From contig NC_092568.1 of NCBI RefSeq assembly GCF_037975245.1, positions 37,848,501-37,908,500 of the forward strand: 60,000 nucleotides of DNA, given 5' to 3'. Source of the DNA: Apostichopus japonicus (lineage: Eukaryota; Echinodermata; Holothuroidea; Aspidochirotida; Stichopodidae). The position numbers and the translations under genes were made by a program. The first letter of the stretch is position 1; every line of letters starts with the position of its first letter. Below the pieces are notes generated by a model. That model saw only the letters and a program-made list of their open reading frames with translations, was not told the origin of the DNA and ran no database searches. Positions 22,901-35,930 of this stretch are shown here, piece by piece.

Positions 22901-25900
22901 AATGGGGCATTTATCAATATATACTTAGGAGCCTAAGAGATTTCCAGGTATCAGATTAAATATTTGCTTTGTAGCCTTGGCTAATATAATAATCTACAGG
23001 CCAGCAGTGGACATGGGAAGAGTGCTGTGAAGGGTCGTAGGGTTCATGTAAACTTTACAGTAAACAGCTAGTTTTACCAGGTTGAAATGGTCCCATGATG
23101 TATACACAAAGTAGCACAACTTACTTGAGATGCTTGAGTAACATTAATACCTACAGTACTGTATCATGTACAATGGAGTTTTTGACACAGAGGGTGATGG
23201 AAGGGGAAGGGGTGGGGGAGGATATATGTGGGAGAGGGAAGAACAGATAGGTAAGAGCAAGTACGCACACATGATTAGCTCATCACAACGGCCTTTGATT
23301 GTTTTTTTTGTCCCTGTCTAAAGGGTAAATATTTCATGATTTTTCAAACTTTCCAAGTATATATCATAAGATCCCGATTGATCACATTAAGAGAGACCTC
23401 AGAGTGACCTCAGGGCAAAGTTTTAATGGTCGTCGGGTCGTCCGTGCGGTCATCCGAGATGACCAAATTTCTGTTCGGATGACCCTTGAACTCAGCTTCG
23501 GAGGTCAATTTTCAACAAAAATGTCAACATGTAGGCTACTGTAATGACCTACCTTGAGATATTAGTATCCAGACTTACAACATCCAGGATTAACTAACAA
23601 AAGTTTCTGTAAATTTGCTTATACTGTGACTAAGATATCAATAAGAAAATGTGGAGTGCTATGCATGATAGTTCTGTTCTGATTAAGAGATGGTTTTAGT
23701 TTCATACTGAAGACCCCATGGATGTCTTGTTGACAGTTTCAGAGATGCTGGCCATACTGAAAGTTTGCAGGTTGACATTCTGTCAATCTGGGTCACGATA
23801 TTTGTTGTGCCTTGGCCAATTGCAAATTATGATATAGATGGCAACAGTCGATCAAGATCAAGCCTGACAAGTGTTCAAGAGAAGAAGTTCTTAATTGTTA
23901 GTATAATCAATTACTGTTAACTGGTTTTACTCAACAATTAAAGCATATCAACTGGGTGGTTTTGTTGGAGAAAACATTTTATTTTCCATTCACACTATTG
24001 TAAATCTACTGCAACTCCACCCTCAACACACCACCCCCAACACACCACCCCCTAAAATAAATAAATAGTCCTAACTATATTGGGATCTTTACGGGTGTAT
24101 ATTTCAGTGTACTGTGTGTCCTCCTGAAAGTTAAGTACCCTTTGAATCAATATATAGCATAAGTATGGGTATAATGGATGAGTTAATTAGCGTTTTGAGG
24201 TCATACCTCAGTAGCCGAAGAGCTGAAGGAAGTTATCTCTCATTGACAAAAGTCAGTTGATTTCCTTGGTAGGAAGTGACTCTAATTGGCAGACTTCGTT
24301 AGCGCATTGTACACACTGTTCATGCAGACCGCGCCAGTCTCTTATGGATCCTCAACGTGGCCATGTTTGTTTCAAAATGCTGTAAATATTAAGAGTACCT
24401 GTGGAAACATTAATTGAAGTAAAACACTGTACAGTTGGAGCTGTACTGATAAATCCAGAGTTTGTAGTGATCCTGTTTGTCATAATGGAATCAAAGAAGC
24501 AAATTAATGGGAGTGACTTGGCTGACATGGTAAGGTTTAGCCACATTCATTTCATCTTATCTACATTGTAGGAAGTATTGATTTATAAAGACTCTCTCAA
24601 AAGTATAGTTTATACAGTATAAATTACCATAGATGTAATGTAGACAGATGTATACAGTCTACAGACCTATAAAGTAACAACGTTAGGCTGTAGGAGTTAT
24701 TGATTTATAAGACTTCTCTAAAAAGTATAGTTTTCACATATGTACTGTAGTTAACCTGTGAATATAACTTAAATGTACAGATACAGTGTACAGATATATA
24801 CAGTATGTCAGTATGTGCAGTATTATAGATCAAGTGTTGGGTTATTCAGTTACCAGTTCATTAACTAATATAGTTACTACTACGAATACCTTAATAACTA
24901 TAGCTTTGTAATGTATATGAAAGTGTTAATGATGCAGTTTATTTACAAAATAAAACAAAACCTGTTAGCAAACTGCTTATCCCTTAAAGAGCCTGTGTAA
25001 GAGTAAGCATGCCTGACGTTTTGATCCTAGCCGGAATTTACCTTTGATAAAAACTGAGTGTGCTCACTTTAAGTGAGAAAATCGATCCTTTTCACATGAA
25101 AATGTTTAAACAGCGTGCTGAGATAGATTGAGTCATTATATTCCTTGTGATAGGGTGTGTGTGGGGGGGGGGGGGAAGGAGAGGGGCAGATAGAAGTTGC
25201 AGTGGGAATCGTAGAGGTCTGTAAGAGTTATTGTAAGAAAATTATTGTAGAGGTCAAATTTGTGACAGTGGTGGCAAAACTTGGTATCCTTATCAACACA
25301 GTACACCTTTTTCACACACATTCTGTATGAATGAACATCAGAACGTTGCTAGGCAATATTCAACATAATGTCATTTTAATTTAATTTAATGCTAGAAGCA
25401 GTAGCAAAATTGCATTTCGATAGTGTCCATTAAATGACATTAAAAACAATTTGCCAATAATTGCATGACATTACCCTTTTGCCTGCTTTTGAACATGTGT
25501 TTCTAAATTGCTGTCTTAATTTGTCAGAATATTAGAAAAATCAATGTTTGCCACAACTATGGACCATGGGAATAGGTTACAGTACTGTGAGTGCTGACCT
25601 CAGAGACCTGCATTATAAGATACTATCATTGATATTAGTCGAGAGATGTCACCTATTTGCCCTTGAATGCATATGACTCACCATGTCATGAAAATTTGGT
25701 TTTTAAACTTGTAAAGATGCTTTTTTTTTCTATAAATTTTCCATTGTGGGTTGGAAACACTGGTGTTTTCCATGGCATATGCGGTTGATTTTTTCCCGTT
25801 TTTAGTACCTTTTTTTGTTATTAGAACATATAGTGACAATAAGAAATCAAAACAACTAGCCTACAAATAATATTGGTAATCTACAGTGTTATGACTGTGT

Positions 25901-27983
25901 GTCTGGTACACCCTGTGATAACCTCAAATATCACTCATACATTTCATTATTCATGAATAATATTGAACTACTGTCACGTTCACCAATCATGATGCCGGTG
26001 TAACCAAGGTTTCTCTACTGCATTTGGGAGGTGTGTACTATGTAGTAATACTATATTACTATATCTATTGATCGATATGAGCAATATGCAGAAATTATAC
26101 AGTATATATAGTAAGCTGTATTCCTTGTATTTTTTACTGTTCGATTGTTTTGTGTAGTGCAGGTGAGTGCAAAAACTGGCCAAATATTTTTCACTACTTT
26201 TATTATCAAATTTTGTTGTTTGTCGAGGTAATTTACTTTTCACTAAACTGTGAGTCATTTAATACAGTAGTACACAAGTGGAGTCATGCAAGACCAGGTC
26301 CCCATCAGGTTCCTTTGTCAGATCTGCTCTCTCAAGATATCAAGCCCACAGTACTATCCGACTCATTCACAGAGTGCAACAACAAATTACTGCTAATAAC
26401 TCAATCAAAAAGTAACAAATAATTGCTGCAATAAGAGAGAAAAATCGAGGGTATTACTTTATGGATCAGTCCAAGGTTGAATTCCACTGTATTGGTTGAA
26501 AACTTTGTCAATCAATACTTCTTGTTCTTATGATCAAATTAAGCTATAGTCTAGCTGTGAGGTACACTGTGTATACTGTAGGCCATTTATATTGTTGCAT
26601 GTTGTTATTATTTGTTCAAATTGTTTTCTATGGGATCACTTAGTATTAAACCAGTATACACATGACTGATAAACTATAGTACACAACACAGTTGGGCATG
26701 AAATGGGATTGTTTATGGTCGCTGTTGTGTCCAGGGACATATCTACCTTCATATTGCTAACTTAAATGTACAAGTAGGTATATATATCAGAAACCCGTTG
26801 AAATTCCTGGACCCCCTACATTACATTATATACACACTACAGTATATACAGTAGAACATACTGTTCCAGAAATGTTTGCAGTGGATTGCCTTGCAAACTA
26901 CCCCTACCACTTTGACTGTGTAGATATTGTTAACTCTGTGGCCCTACGGGCATTAAATCTCTCTAATGTTTATATCAGGTGTCTGAAGCCCTCCCTATCC
27001 TTAAAATAAGAGGAGATAAAAGCAACCAATCCAAGGACTGTACATCCACAGTAGATAGCAGGCAAAGTGTGTGCTTATGAACAACATGTTATATAATCTA
27101 TGTGTAATAGTTTCACAGGTGTAATTGAGTGTTCTACCGTACTATGAACTTCAGATACAGTAGTTTATCAAACTTGGTAAACAACCCTTTGCAAAAATAA
27201 ACAATTATAAAATCCATCCTTGGCTTTCAAAGGTATTACCAATGCATGCATGCATACTGTAGTGTACATGTCAAGACAAAAACATCCGAGATACATTTGT
27301 AGCTGTGCTATCGTAACACTGCATATTTTTTGTTGTGGTAATCAATCCGTTGGAACAATTGTTCGTTACCCTCCAGCGTTGACTCCTTCATTTGATCACT
27401 CTGCTGCCACCTATATTAATTGTTTTATAAGATAAATGATTCATACTGTATTATTCATTATATTGTGTTTATTCTTCTATATAGAACATGACTCATGCAT
27501 TCCTGTTTGTAATGTGTGTCTGTAGCTGTCGGTAAGCCTCTAGATTTAACAATTTGAAACTGGATTAAAATTGAATTTTGTAATTGAAATCATAAATCAA
27601 GACTGCAGTGGACTTGCTAATAAGCATACCAAACTGTATGTACGTACCGTGGATGTGTTTGGTATGTGTACACAGTTTGTTTGGCCTGGTTTATGTACTG
27701 AAATATGAGTCACTGCCAGCTGGGTTAACACTTTTATCATCTACCAATGGTTTGTATCATGACGGGTGATCCATGTCAAATTAGTCGCCTTCTCTTGATG
27801 ATTGACTCGTGGAAATGACAGAAGATCACCTTCCTCATTTCTGGTTTATATGCCAGCCGCAGGGAGAGTAAAAGTAAAAACTGAAAGTTTGATGGAACTA
27901 TAATAAAGTAAATAAAAGCTAATAATAGTCTTGGACATACTATTTATTAATTAGTAGCTTAACATTGTAAAAGCCACAATTGT
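19907..27983. other. Intergenic, no gene recognised
   Basis: About 8 kb of AT-rich DNA with short scattered open frames only. Visible structure: an inverted repeat GGTCATCCGA/TCGGATGACC at 23448-23484; a diverged duplication around TATTGATTTATAA (24570-24625 and 24698-24740); poly-G at 25159-25172; and many TACAGTA/TACTGTA words, dense at 24600-24850 and 26090-26860. A 5' leader exon of DAAM could hide here but cannot be identified. Confidence 0.5.
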
Positions 27984-28585
27984 ACCATGCAAGTACTACC
28001 CTACTAGCACAGTAGTTTAAACACTACAATACCATGCAAGTATTACCCTACAAGCACAGCAGTGTAAACACTACAATACCATAGTTCTACCCTGCTAGCA
28101 CAGCAGTGTAAACAATACAATACCATAGTTCTACCCTGCTAGCACAGCAGTGTAAACAATACAATACCATGCAGGTATTACCGTACTAGCACAGCAGTGT
28201 AAACACTACAATACCATGTAAGTTCTACCCTGCTAGCACAGCAGTGTAAACAATACAATACCATGCAGGTATTACCGTACTAGCACAGCAGTGTAAACAC
28301 TACAATACCATGTAAGTTCTACCCTGCTAGCACAGCAGTGTAAACACTACAATACCATGCAAGTATTACCCTGCTAGCCCAGCAGTGTAAACACTACAAT
28401 ACCATGTAAGTTCTACCCTGCTAGCACAGCAGTGTAAACACTACAATACCATGCAGGTATTACCGTACTAGCACAGCAGTGTAAACACTACAATACCATG
28501 TAAGTTCTACCCTGCTAGCACAGCAGTGTAAACAATACAATACCATGCAGGTATTACCGTACTAGCACAGCAATGTAAACACTAC

Positions 28586-28588
<3 letters not shown>
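27984..28588. repeat. 47-bp minisatellite, left segment
   Basis: Units contain GCACAGCAGTGTAAACA followed by ACTACAATACCATG or AATACAATACCATG. Two unit types alternate over much of the array (GCAGGTATTACCGTACTAG and GTAAGTTCTACCCTGCTAG), giving a 94-bp higher-order period. About 13 units lie left of the inserted LINE. Confidence 0.92.
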
Positions 28589-28616
<28 letters not shown>

Positions 28617-29960
28617 GAGACTTATATAGCGCCAAATCAGTAAACAAAAGTTACTGCTCAAAGCGCTTTACAAAGAAAGTAAATTAATTTACAAAAGAAC
28701 AAGTGAAAAAATGGGTCTTCAGTAGACTTTTGAAAGTAGAAAGTTTATAGCATGTTCGAATGTGATCTGGTAACTTGTTCCAGAGATAAGACCCAGAGTA
28801 TTGGAAGCTTCTGTAACCATAGTTCTTCAATCGTGGTTTTGGAACAGTTAAAAACAGTTTGTTGGAGGAACGAAGTGTGCGAGTTGGAGTATATGGCAAG
28901 AGAAGTTGTGACAGGTACACAGGCCGTTCAAGATGATGAGCACAGAAGGTGAGAAGAAGTATTTTATACTGGATTCTGTAGCTGATAGGTAGCCAATGAA
29001 GTTCCTTCAGAAGTGGGGTGGTGCGGCACTTTCTTCCTTTCCTTTTCACAATACGGGCAGCGGTGTTTGGATCTTTTGGAGTTTCTTGATGGTCGAATCA
29101 GGAAGGCCAAATAAAAGTGAATTAAGAAAATCAAGCTTTGATGTCACAAACGCATGGACCAGCATCTCGCAAGTCTTATTATCGAGGTAATTCCTCATCA
29201 AACTGATTTTCCTAAGTTGCCAATTTGCAGAACGACAGAGATTAGTAACGTGATTTTCAAGTGACATGGTCTGGTCAAAATATGCACCAAGGTTTCTAAC
29301 AGTTGAGGAGATATTAATAGAGTCTTTACCAACAGTAAGTGGTGGAAAATTAGGTGTAACTTCAGAGAAACGTGATCGAAAAACAATAAACTCTGTTTTA
29401 TCACAGTTTAGTTTCAACTGATTAGTTGTAAGCCAAGTGTTAACAGCACTTATACAGGTTTCCATTTTATGAAAAGCATTTGGCACATCATCCTTATCGA
29501 AAGCAAGAAGTAATTGAGTATCATCCGCATAATGATGGAAATGAACACCATGGTGCCGTATAATATCACTCAACTCCGCAAGATATAAAGAAAAAAGAAC
29601 AGGTCCAAGTACAGAGCCCTGTGGAACACCAGTAACTAATGGACGAGGAGACGAGAGAACATCTTCAATTTTCACCTGTTGATAACGCTCAGTAATATAA
29701 GAATTGAACCAGGATAGTACAGTACCACCCAACCGATACTTTGACTGCAGTCTTTCTAACAAAATGGAATGATTAACTGTATCAAAAGCTGATGATAAGT
29801 CTAAAAGAACTAAAAGGACAAAGCAGTCTTCATCAAGCTTGGATGTAATAAAATTATGAACTGCATTTGAGGGCAGTTTCCGTACTGTGACCAGACTTAA
29901 AAGCTGACTGGTATGGTTCGAGAAGATTCTCCTGTGTAAGATAATCCATTAAGCGAGATA
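28588..29960 (-). mobile_element. 5'-truncated CR1/L2-like LINE inserted in the minisatellite
   Basis: The element runs on the minus strand and ends in an ATT/AAT repeat at 28588-28613. Upstream of that is a tail with GCGCTTTGAGCAGT and GGCGCTATATAAGTCTCATT, typical of CR1/L2-type elements of marine invertebrates. Its 5' end stops within the reverse transcriptase domain at about 29960, where the minisatellite resumes in register. The insertion point is within CAATA/CCATG of one unit; only a few shared bases (ATA) mark a possible duplication. Confidence 0.88.
28684..29955 (-). pseudogene. Broken reverse transcriptase of the LINE
   Basis: The frame encodes FDTVNHSILLERL, then GVPQGSVLGPVLFSLYL, the catalytic box YADDTQ (29520-29531), NQLKLNCDKTEF and, after a break, TPLLKELHWLPISYRIQYK with a C-terminal LWNKLPDHIR, which is the normal order at the end of CR1/L2 ORF2. 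A 1-nt loss near 29064 shifts the frame between LQKIQ and AARIVKRKGRK. A second frameshift near 29868 separates the upstream YQSAFKSGHSTETAL from AVHNFITSKLD. The endonuclease and the start are missing. It cannot encode a full protein. Confidence 0.9.
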
Positions 29961-30296
29961 ATACCATGTAAGTTCTACCCTGCTAGCACAGCAGTGTAAA
30001 CAATACAATACCATGCAGGTATTACCGTACTAGCACAGCAATGTAAACACTACAATACCATGTAAGTTCTACCCTGCTAGCACAGCAGTGTAAACAATAC
30101 AATACCATGCAGGTATTACCGTACTAGCACAGCAATGTAAACACTACAATACCATGTAAGTTCTACCCTGCTAAACACTACAATACCATGCAAGTATTAC
30201 CATACTAGCACAGCAGTGTAAACACTACAATACCATGCAAGTATTACTGTACTAGCACAGCAGTGTAAACACTACAAAACCATGTAAGTATAATCC
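29961..30296. repeat. 47-bp minisatellite, right segment
   Basis: About seven more units of the same array follow the LINE, with one shortened unit at 30165-30180. The last units drift (CATGTAAGTATAATCCTACT) before unique sequence begins. Confidence 0.9.
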
Positions 30297-31100
30297 TACT
30301 AAGCTGGGATGGCTAATTTACAAAAACCTGTAGGTCATTTTGCAAACACATGATACAACCCAGAAAAGCTATCCATTAAAAATGAGTTATATTGCCAAAC
30401 TTGCTAGTGTTCATCATTACATTTGGGTTGAAAGTTGATAGGATGTTCCAATTAATCATAGTGTTGAAGGGACCATATATGTTACAAGTCACTTCAGTAT
30501 CAAGACTATAGAGGGACTTTGCACATGGCCAGGATATCGAACCTGTCTTTAAACTATCTTGCACTGAGCTGCTAAACCCTACAACTTGGAAATAACCTCT
30601 AGACAATGAAGTAAGGAAGGAGTCTGGACCAGGAACTATGAATTTTATCTTTCATCTTTCATTTGTAGTTGAGCAGTTGATAACTAGTCCCCAGTGTCTT
30701 GTAGGAAACCAAGTCATTCTGTTCTTTTTCTGGGCTTTTCAACACCACTGCTTTGTTACACACAAAAGACTTGTTGTCACAACCAGTCAGTCAGTAGTCA
30801 CAAATTATGGAACACTGGTATACCATTTAATAACTATCAAGCAAAGGTTGACCTAAACACTGACATTGGCAGTGTGTGTGTCACCCCCAGAGACCAGGAG
30901 AAAAAATACCAAAAAGGACAGCAGTATTGTACAGTAGTACTCTTGTTATGGAGGCCATAAATAAACCCCCCCCTTCCCCCCGCCCAAGTGCTGGATAAGC
31001 CATTGGTGTAGTAATTTGTAGTAAGAATGGTTCTGTTGAGTTGTTAAAGCAGCTTATTGATGTGATATTGATCGGTTTGTTATCAAATATATTTGATATT
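30297..31100. other. Intergenic, nothing recognised
   Basis: Unique AT-rich sequence with a short C-rich run at 30966-30983. No supported gene. Confidence 0.4.
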
Positions 31101-31108
31101 AAAAAAAC

Positions 31109-32168
31109 TAGTGTTTGCACGGGTTATCCGGGTACCCGGGTACCCGCCCGGCTTAATACTACCCGGTTCCTAATTTATTACCCGAATCCTACGCAAAGTG
31201 TGATTTAAAAAAAATTGCAAATCTACGGTTAGGCAGATTTCCCATTGACTTAGTGTGGTGTTAGGCTAACATATGTGATCGAAGATAACAGCAAAAACAA
31301 AGGTACCCGCCCGACGTGATACTACCCGGTTTCTAATTTATTACCCGAGTCCTACGCAAAGTATGATTTAAAAAAAAAAAATTGCAAATCTACGGTTAGG
31401 CAGATTTCCAATTGACTTAGTGTGGTGTTATGCAGCCATGTGGTCGAACGTAACAGCAATAATGAATGTGTTCCATGGATATCTTATAACTGCGTCACAA
31501 TTTCAATCAATAAACAGATGGTTAGGCTTAGCTGGATTTCTCATGCATTGACTTAGTGTGGTGTTAGGCTACCATGTGGAAGAAATTATTATTTATTCAT
31601 TCGTTTATTTCATAGAAGGAAAGGCTGACAAGGAATTTTACGACATGTTTATGGATTGTAGACGGGATAACTAAAATATAATAATCGCAAATGGCTTTTT
31701 ACTAATCGAGTATTCCAAATGCGATCAAATTGCGCGAATCGCGTAATCTCGCGGCTAATGCGAACCCTGGGCCTGCATAACAGATAGTAGTAGTAACAAC
31801 TGTAAAGGGATATTTTATGGTCTGATCCAATAGACGTGGAGAGCAAGCATAAGCAGTGGCGGCAGTGCGATGTTAACAACATTACTACTAATTATATTAA
31901 TTATATTAAGTAATTAACAAGTTTATGACAGAAAAAAAGCAAATAGAAATTATTGAGGAAGGTTTTATACCTTACCTTAAACATACGTTTTTGAACATGA
32001 AAACATTGTCAGTAGAGAATATAATTCATTTATTATAGCATTTAATATGTAATTTCTTGAAAATCGTGATACACGAGGGTAAACAATTTTTTCCCGGGTA
32101 CCCGGATACCCGATGGGTAACGGCTCTCGGGTACCCGGTTCCCGATTTTTGGACCCGTGTAAACACTA
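31109..32168 (-). mobile_element. Non-autonomous hAT-like element, copy 2, intact (1060 bp)
   Basis: The 8-bp direct repeat AAAAAAAC flanks it at 31101-31108 and 32169-32176. It begins TAGTGTTTGCACGGGT and ends with the inverted form of TAGTGTTTACACGGGT. It is the same element as at 15690-19898 but reversed and without the 3-kb insertion, and it has three rather than four internal blocks containing ATTGACTTAGTGTGG. GGGTACCCG palindromes repeat near both ends. No transposase frame is present, so mobility would need a transposase from elsewhere. Confidence 0.88.
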
Positions 32169-32176
32169 AAAAAAAC

Positions 32177-35100
32177 CCTTTAACTTTGTAGATCATTAGA
32201 TTGACTTGCTGCATTACATTTTGAATAAAGAAGAAGCCAAAGTTATTTATCTTGAAAGATGTGCTTGCTTCATGATTAATACCGTACATTGACAAATGTG
32301 TCTTGGCGGCACTTGTGTACTAGGTACAAGTTATGTCAACTTAGTTTAGAGGTCTAGTGTCAAATTCATTTATTACTCCCCGGTTGCCGTTTCTTTGTTG
32401 AAATAAAATCCAGGGTCTTGTACTGCAAATTTGGAGGCATAAAAATATTGTTACTTTAAAACCCCAAATTCCCATGCAGGATAAATGAGGCAATCCAAAT
32501 GTGTGCCACTGATGTAAAATAAAACATTAACATTTTGTAGGACACATAGTTTTTAATTGGACGGAATGGTTAATAATGAGTCTGCATTAAGTCACATGAT
32601 AGGACGAAGTGATTTTAACAGGAAATGTGTAATTAGGTCATCAGGTAGTCGCTGGTACTCTAACATAGGTACTTTTAGATTGGTACTCTGAAATAAGTTC
32701 TCTTATAGGGTACATGATACATCTAATTATTTCCCAATATTACTTGACTGGGGCAGATGGCAAATCAACACGAAATGCATCTTTAAGGAGTAAACCTGTT
32801 CCAATACTTATGGTGCAATGTCCTCAAAGTTGAAATTGAGATTTTGTAGTGAGTGAACATGATAAGCTTTTTCTATTTTTCTTAGGGTTAATATGTACAT
32901 GTTTTACTTTAAATTTTCAGAGCGATTTTTGGAAAAGTATCCAACCAGCAGAATCATTCTATTCGTTCTCCTTTACACACATAGACGTGTATGCATTTAT
33001 TCAGAATGAGGATTGACCTTTCCAGTGGCATATTGTACAAAGTAACACTGAATATAAAAAGCTGCTCTTGGCATCTCTCCATAAACCTACTTACTGTATT
33101 AAATGGCTTACACAATGTCGTAGTCTGACAGTTAAATGGGTCTGCCTCTTGTGCAAGAAGTAGATTGAGTGTATTACTGCAGATTGGAAATCCTGGCTCT
33201 CATCTAACAATCAGGATCTCTGATTATAATTCACAGATCTCCCTAAAAGAGTATCATAGGAAAGCTGCTTTACTGATTTAAATTCTTTAGAAATTTGCAG
33301 TGAATCATTGTGCATATATTTAATTTTTTTTTATAAGCACCCTCATCTCAGAGGTATTTCTGTGGTATATATATATGAAAGGAGTAGCCCTGTGACTGCT
33401 TGTGTAGTCATATCTAAAGCCCTATAGATCCCTGTGGTTGGACTAAGCTCCTTTGCACAGTTGGGTGAGCACAAGAGGCTCTCCCCATTTATACTGAAGA
33501 TTGGTGAATTGGTAAGATATACTGCCTTTCTGTGTCATACATATATGGTTAAGTGGCTACTGTTCTGTTACCCTTACGAGATATCTGTGCCTTGCACACC
33601 AGTGTATCAAGTTACTTGAGTCATAATCATTTGGATTAAGTTTTACCACTGCGAACGGAAGTTTGGCGAAGACATTCATTTATTGCAAATTGCCTGTCCT
33701 CTTCAAATTGGCCAAAATTGGGATCAATAACAAACTTGCATTATTGGTTAAAGAGTGTATCAGTGTGACTCACAGGTTTTCAGAAATAGAGAACAAAGCA
33801 ACTAATAGTTTAATCTTTATCCTGATTAGTGTAGAGGAGAAGGAGTTGGATAGAGTAACATAACTTTATGGTCAATTGAGACAGATTACACCATTTAATA
33901 GAACCAGGAAATAATTACACCAGTATATCATTGCAAAGTGCCAATCAAATTTGTTCATATGTTTCAAAAGTTATGCATACAACTACATGTACATAATCTT
34001 TTATAAATTGAACGAACAAAAAAATGCAAAAGGTCATGAAAGGTCATTTTATTGATCTAAAGATGCTTGAAAGTTAAAGTCACTACATCAGCCACTGTTT
34101 GATTTATTAATCAAGTACAATTATCATTGATTACCCTTGCATACATACCTACGTCTCTTACATTAAGTCTAGTCTAGAGTGTGCAATCTCCATGGAGTAT
34201 GGACCATGACACTGGTCTGAGAATGGGAGACTGAGAGGGTGGGTTGAGGATCAATGTTTAATGATATTGAAATGCCACCTGTGACATGTGCGTGAATGTC
34301 ATTGCTGTGTGAATGGGGGAGGGGGGGGGGGACTAGTATGGTCTTCTAGCCAATCTGGTGTCAGGTACCCTATTACATTGATGTGAAGGTATATGACATG
34401 GTACAGATTTTCTCTGGCATAAATTTCCTCCATATTTGGATGCATTGCTGCGGTACACGGTGCAAACCCCCACATACTTTTCACAGGTGGCTGTTCCATA
34501 TTGTACAAGTCATAAATCCGGTCTAAATGTTTGATGTATGTAAAGTGCAGTTCTGGCAAAATTGTGTTATTAACTTCTGTACAGAAAGGTTGTGCAGTAT
34601 TCTATGGCTGTTTACATGAATGTTTTATGGGCAAAATATTGTCTTTTTATTTACTTTACCAAATTCTGGGCATGTCACATTCCTTGATCCAGGATAGGTC
34701 TAGGTCAAGTAGATAGGGACTATTTACTGTATTAGCATCGTCTATTTTTGGAAGAACTTTGTAAACTTGGTGCAAACAGAATCAGTACCTCTATGAGAAT
34801 TGTTGATGAGGGAGGGGTTGGCTGCTGGTCAGAGTACATATACTGTGCATACATAGTATATATGGTTTCCCTTGACAAGTAAGTTGACATGTTTTCAGCT
34901 ATTTATTTGTACTGGAGCAAACTATTTCTGTGGTGCTGGAGAGGTAAGTGTTGGCTGTCTAGATTGAAATTGTTGAAGGCTCCATGGTATGCTAGGAAAC
35001 TTGGATAGAATAATTTTCAAGAAACAAACTGCAATGTGAAGCATGTCCGAAGAATTGTATATACTTCAATTAAATATATTAAACATGCAAATTGTTTTGT

Positions 35101-35260
35101 GGAAATCTTGAAATAGACGTAAATTTATATGAAAGTGCTGAATCGGAAAATTGCTTTCTACACGGTCAGTGAATTTACAGTAGCTAATCAAGCTGACCTT
35201 GCTGACAGTAATATGTTTAAATATGTGCAAATTTAACAATATTATATATGTTACATTCTG
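32177..35260. other. Intergenic, no gene recognised
   Basis: No conserved protein or repeat array is seen. A G-run lies at 34315-34331. Confidence 0.4.
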
Positions 35261-35261
35261 A

Positions 35262-35374
35262 TATGAAAATATTGTGATATATGATAATATTGTGATATAT
35301 GATAATATTGTGATATATGATAATATTGTGATATATGATAATATTGTGATATATGATAATATTGTGATATGATA
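35262..35374. repeat. 18-bp AT-rich tandem repeat
   Basis: GATATATGATAATATTGT is repeated about six times with almost no change; the last unit is shortened. Confidence 0.93.
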
Positions 35375-35703
35375 ATTGTATCAGTAATGGGTTCTGTGTA
35401 CAGTATCTTTGTTTTGCCATCAGTGCTGTTTTCATCCAAAACACAGTTCTTTACAAGCTGACCACACCATTCAAAGCCAAGTGATTTTATTTGCTCAGCC
35501 TCTTTCTTGAATTCTGATTGAGGCTGATCATCTGCGTTGACTGTTATTCAGCAGCTAAACCAGCTGCTGCGTTCTTGCTGTAACACTGTATATGTACAGT
35601 ATAGTATATAGGTACACCAGGTATTCATTCTTTTGAAACATTTCACAAGGCAAACTACATAGTCACGTTTCACTTCTGTTGTGCTCAGATTTAAAGTACT
35701 TAC

Positions 35704-35930
35704 TGTGTAGAGTAGGTGGATTTACCATAATCCTTGAAAGGGTTATAAATGAAGAGATCTGCTTCACTGGCCTTCAAGTTAAACACAAAACCTTCCTCTT
35801 CTATTGAGAGGAATTTGGTAGGCATTTGTATGGTATGTAAACTGTCCTGCATATATATTGTATTAAGGAGGACGTTGGTCACATATGGTTTAGACTTGTT
35901 GACTTCAAGTGGCTGGTAGAGTAGATGCAT
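35704..35930 (-). CDS. Candidate exon of an unknown minus-strand gene (weak)
   Basis: An open frame of up to 75 codons begins at an ATG (35930) and runs directly into a perfect GTAAGTACT donor at about 35703. A possible alternative acceptor CTCTACCAG lies just after the ATG. The encoded segment includes EEEGFVFNLKASEADLFIYN, which looks protein-like, but I do not recognise a family and see no partner exon. It may be chance or an old gene or repeat fragment. Confidence 0.2.

Noticed and set aside
28752-29190. Plus-strand open frames
   Set aside because: They are antisense shadows of the LINE reverse transcriptase.
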